From contig JAHIKR010000142.1 in assembly GCA_018897415.1 (NCBI GenBank), positions 1-8,554 of the forward strand: 8,554 nt of DNA. The letters run 5' to 3'. The notes beneath the pieces are model-generated. The model saw nothing but the letters and a program-made list of their open reading frames with translations, searched no databases and was not told the DNA's origin. The DNA is from Pseudomonadota bacterium (GTDB taxonomy: Bacteria; Desulfobacterota; Desulfobacteria; Desulfobacterales; ETH-SRB1). Positions 6,354 through 8,554 of this stretch are shown piece after piece. Positions within the stretch are counted from its first letter, which is position 1. Each line of letters begins with the position of its first letter. The position numbers and the translations under genes were made by a program.

Positions 6354-6365
6354 GCCTTTCCTTAT

Positions 6366-6569
6366 CTACATAATGTACATTGTATCCACCCTGTCCTGTT
6401 GTTTTAGAAATTCAAGTTGTTCATCAATTGTCGAAAACATAGAAAGGTCCAATTCCTCAAACTCATCAGGACCGGTATTCGTTTTTATTCTAACATTTCT
6501 AACGATATCTTCTAATTGTTGTTTTGAAATTTCAGGAACCCTGGTGGTAGAGCTTTTCTGGGGGGGCAT
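6366..6569 (-). CDS. C-terminal half of a split small gene (67-aa open frame)
   Basis: This frame starts with an ATG inside the preceding gene and reads MPPQKSSTTRVPEISKQQLE, then an acidic helical region (GPDEFEELDL, DEQLEFLKQQDRVD). It has no Shine-Dalgarno sequence and overlaps the N-terminal half by 38 bases in a different frame, which is unusual for two independent genes. With one C fewer in the C7 run at 6560-6566, the upstream frame would continue straight into this one, giving about 138 residues. I therefore read it as the distal half of one gene. It could be expressed by slippage or frameshifting, or the shift may be a mutation or assembly error. Function not recognised. Confidence 0.45.
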   Translation of the reverse strand: MPPQKSSTTRVPEISKQQLEDIVRNVRIKTNTGPDEFEELDLSMFSTIDEQLEFLKQQDRVDTMYIM

Positions 6570-6783
6570 TATTTTCTATTTTGAAATTATAGCTTACCAT
6601 TTCCAACATCCCATTGCTCTTTTCTTTTGTTAATATCCGATATTCAAAATGATAATGACGTCCTGCGATGGGACGAAAATAATAGAATTTATACAATCGT
6701 TCACCCTTACTTATCCGCAGTAAATAGCTGTCATGTTCAGGGTGTGACTTTTTTCTCTTTACGTTTTTTATTCGCTTCTTCAT
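6532..6783 (-). CDS. N-terminal half of a split small gene (83-aa open frame)
   Basis: From the ATG at 6783 (a TTG two codons earlier is possible) the product begins MKKRIKNVKRKKSHPEHDSY. It is strongly basic at the N-terminus, then rich in Tyr/Phe (LYKFYYFRPIAGRHYHFEYR), suggesting beta structure. It ends early as APPEKLYHQGS because of the reading frame after a run of seven C at 6560-6566; removing one C restores a longer frame that ends at 6366. It lies 64 bases after the hsdS stop and is AT-rich like hsdS, so it probably travelled with the type I R-M operon. Accessory genes between hsdS and hsdR are common in such operons. I do not recognise the family; the ribosome binding site is weak. 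Confidence 0.55.
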   Translation of the reverse strand: MKKRIKNVKRKKSHPEHDSYLLRISKGERLYKFYYFRPIAGRHYHFEYRILTKEKSNGMLEMVSYNFKIENNAPPEKLYHQGS

Positions 6784-6826
6784 ATCCAATACTGCGGATT
6801 AATTAGATGATGTCCGATAAAGCAAA

Positions 6827-6836
6827 TATGTACATA
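6827..6836. repeat. Palindrome TATGTACATA between hsdS and the split gene
   Basis: A perfect ten-base palindrome lies in the 64-base gap after hsdS. A related one, AATGTACATT, sits at 6372-6381, at the very end of the split small gene, so the shared core ATGTACAT brackets that gene. Short AT-rich palindromes are common; an operator is possible but unproven. Confidence 0.25.
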
Positions 6837-6847
6837 CCTACTGGGAC

Positions 6848-8344
6848 TCATTTATTCATTTTTTCTTTCAGACTTCTTTTCAAAAGCTCAATGGCCGGTT
6901 CATCGTTGGGATCATTTGTGCCAAGTTCACCACGGAAGGCCTTTGACAGGATGCTTTTTTCAAGGAGATCGATCTCTTCCGCCATATCTATGAGCGCCTT
7001 GGCCTCATCTTCATGATCCAGGAGCTTTTCAAGGATTCGCGCAATTTCTTTCTGTTCAGCAAGTGGTGGGAGAGGAAATTTGAAATTATTCAAATAATCC
7101 TTCGGGACTCTTCTTTGACCAACGGTTCCAGTCATATTAGGTTTAGCCAAATCTCTGAAAAATTTGGCTCGAACCAGATAGTACAGAAAATTGTTATCTA
7201 CTATAGTTGAGCATCGAAAGACAAAAAATTCAGTCGATCCATATCCAAACCCATTAATCAAGTTTTTCGCAATTGCAGCTTTACCGTTTTCCATACAGGG
7301 GGTAATTTTTGCAAATAGCACGTCGTTTTCTTTAAAGCTTGTATAGCCGTTTTTTATTTTAACATAAGGCTTTTTTTCAATATTTTCTATGATGCCTAAT
7401 TTATCAGAAACAGCTTTCATGGGAACAAAGCTACACAATGTATCATCAACTATCTCAGGCTTATATTTGAGTGGGTTTATTTGTAGAACCTTGCCTAACC
7501 TGACAAATTCCCAATTCCCAGGCAAATTATAAGGCTGGGCATCTTCTTCAATGATCATTTCTTCATAAGTCGGTATTCCCCCCTTTTTACCCTGTTTCTT
7601 TTTCTGATCAATTAGTATCTCAATCAACTTTTCTGCACTTTCAACATCAGGATTTTCCTCACGCCACTTTTTTGTTAGTTCTCCGGTGAATGCTTTGTTG
7701 AGGATGGCTGCCCGGCGTTCTTCAAAGGTCTCTTCGGCTTCCAGAATCAGTTCTCTGGTCTCTTTTAACTTGTCAAGCATGGAAGAGAGCTTTTTGACGA
7801 TTCGTTTTTGTTCGGGGAGTGGGGGGATTGGAATTGGATATAAAGCAACATTTGTTGGCTTGGCCCTTGTTAATGAACCGCCTACACCTGATACATTTGA
7901 TGTCAATTGATTTCTAAAATAATTCGAACGCAGAACCCACAACAAATACTCGTTATTTATTTCATTCGATGGAGTTATGACTATCCATTCACTTGAACCT
8001 ATAGTTCTATGCTCCGTATTATTACCGACCATCCAAACGCGGTTAATTCTTGGGTTAATTTTGCATAATAAAATATCACCTTCTTTAATGGCTTGTTTGC
8101 TTGATTTTATTTTTCTACCTTCCAATATCTCTGGAAAGCTGTCTGCAAAGCTTGGCACACTATACAATTCAAATTTGTCTGATGGAAATTTTCTTGGATC
8201 AACATTTCCAGATTTTCTATGATTAATACTCCCTATTTTCACCCACGCCCAATTCCCCGGCACCTCATAAGGCTGCTCATCCTCTTTCGCAAGCGCCTCT
8301 TCCAGCAATTCATCAAGGCTTTTTTCCGCCTTCTTCTTTGCCAT
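6848..8344 (-). CDS. hsdS: Type I restriction-modification specificity subunit (HsdS)
   Basis: HsdS gives the HsdM2S methylase and the R2M2S restriction complex their bipartite DNA target. The 498-residue protein has the usual two-repeat layout. An N-terminal lead helix (SLDELLEEALAKEDE) is followed by target recognition domain 1 starting at PYEVPGNW (25-32) and ending at IPPLPEQKRIV (173-183). A central helical spacer contains AAILNKAFTGELTKKW (212-227). Target recognition domain 2 runs from PYNLPGNW (271-278) to PLPPLAEQKEIA (424-435). The C-terminal helical spacer has SILSKAFRGEL (464-474). The two halves differ in their recognition domains, so two unlike half-sites are expected. The ATG at 8344 shares its A with the hsdM stop (TGATG), so translation is coupled; a GTG one codon upstream is an alternative. 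The length is normal and no break is seen. Confidence 0.95.
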   Translation of the reverse strand: MAKKKAEKSLDELLEEALAKEDEQPYEVPGNWAWVKIGSINHRKSGNVDPRKFPSDKFELYSVPSFADSFPEILEGRKIKSSKQAIKEGDILLCKINPRINRVWMVGNNTEHRTIGSSEWIVITPSNEINNEYLLWVLRSNYFRNQLTSNVSGVGGSLTRAKPTNVALYPIPIPPLPEQKRIVKKLSSMLDKLKETRELILEAEETFEERRAAILNKAFTGELTKKWREENPDVESAEKLIEILIDQKKKQGKKGGIPTYEEMIIEEDAQPYNLPGNWEFVRLGKVLQINPLKYKPEIVDDTLCSFVPMKAVSDKLGIIENIEKKPYVKIKNGYTSFKENDVLFAKITPCMENGKAAIAKNLINGFGYGSTEFFVFRCSTIVDNNFLYYLVRAKFFRDLAKPNMTGTVGQRRVPKDYLNNFKFPLPPLAEQKEIARILEKLLDHEDEAKALIDMAEEIDLLEKSILSKAFRGELGTNDPNDEPAIELLKRSLKEKMNK

Positions 8345-8554
8345 CACTCAACCCCACACATTTGAAGCTCTTTAATTACTGCCGACAGCAAATCGCTGGC
8401 CTGTTCAAGTTTAGCAATGGCTGTTTCCGCTGATTCCACTGGGTTGGGGAGGTCTTCCTGGGATATGACAGAGTCATCCTTGATAAGGCCGAGGTCAAGG
8501 CTGTCGCCTTTCTTCCTTATCTCATCCTTTGTAAATTCATTCCACCGTTCAATC
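8344..8554 (-). CDS. hsdM: Type I restriction-modification methylase, C-terminal end (HsdM, runs off the right edge)
   Basis: Only the last 69 codons are in the window. They read ERWNEFTKDEIRKKGDSLDL, then GLIKDD and LPNPVESAETAIAKLEQ, matching the usual end of HsdM. There W..FT..EI..rgdsLDl is followed by a D-rich stretch and a helical tail that contacts HsdS. The catalytic N6-adenine methylase motifs lie outside the window. The stop TGA (8346-8344) overlaps the hsdS ATG by one base. Identification rests on this tail plus the adjoining hsdS. Confidence 0.88.
   Translation of the reverse strand, partial: IERWNEFTKDEIRKKGDSLDLGLIKDDSVISQEDLPNPVESAETAIAKLEQASDLLSAVIKELQMCGVE

Noticed and set aside
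6098..6365. Non-coding RNA or retron-like RNA upstream of gajA
   Set aside because: No strong stem-loop series or reverse transcriptase gene was seen; the segment is better explained by a small protein gene plus a short gap.
7511..8290. Similar DNA stretches near 7511-7548 and 8248-8288 as a possible recombination repeat
   Set aside because: They encode the matching PGNW starts of the two HsdS target recognition domains, a normal internal repeat of this family.
1..8554. CRISPR array, tRNA attachment site, integrase or transposase
   Set aside because: No regularly spaced repeats, tRNA-like sequence or recombinase/transposase coding region was found on either strand.

Overview
The window (8,554 bp) looks like a defence island beside a core metabolic gene. 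Every gene I can support lies on the minus strand, so transcription runs right to left. At the left edge (1-438) is the N-terminal half of lipoyl synthase (lipA), a housekeeping gene. At the right edge (8344-8554) is the C-terminal end of a type I restriction-modification methylase (hsdM), followed by a complete specificity gene (hsdS). The proteins suggest a Gram-negative, possibly anaerobic bacterium of deltaproteobacterial (Desulfobacterota) type. This is only a guess from the look of LipA and the mixed base composition; there is no rRNA or other firm marker.

Layout from right to left, in the direction of transcription: the hsdM tail overlaps hsdS by one base (TGATG). After hsdS comes a small unrecognised gene (6366-6783) that appears split in two by a one-base slip in a run of seven C. 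Next is a 54-codon gene for a very basic mini-protein (6098-6262) with its own ribosome binding site. Then comes the core of the island, a Gabija-type pair: gajA (4044-6029, OLD-family ATPase plus TOPRIM nuclease) and gajB (2072-4057, UvrD-like helicase). The pair overlaps by 14 bases, and both start codons have strong Shine-Dalgarno sequences. Forty-four bases further on is an AT-rich gene (1011-2027) whose N-terminus looks like a DUF4365 PD-(D/E)XK-type nuclease domain. After that come a conserved-looking 108-residue protein (592-918) behind a plausible sigma70 promoter, and a frameshifted winged-helix remnant (493-619) just upstream of lipA.

How the genes may work together: HsdM/HsdS methylate and recognise bipartite DNA sites, with HsdR outside the window if it exists. 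GajA/GajB would form an anti-phage complex that nicks or cleaves DNA when nucleotide pools fall. The DUF4365 gene is positioned as a possible third component or a separate add-on nuclease. Base composition is mosaic by eye: the gajAB block is clearly GC-richer than hsdS, the DUF4365 gene and the small split gene. This suggests assembly from several transfers. The island's most novel-looking parts are the basic 54-residue protein before gajA, the DUF4365 gene after gajB with an imperfect inverted repeat around it, and the C7-split small gene. No CRISPR array, tRNA, rRNA, transposase or integrase was seen.
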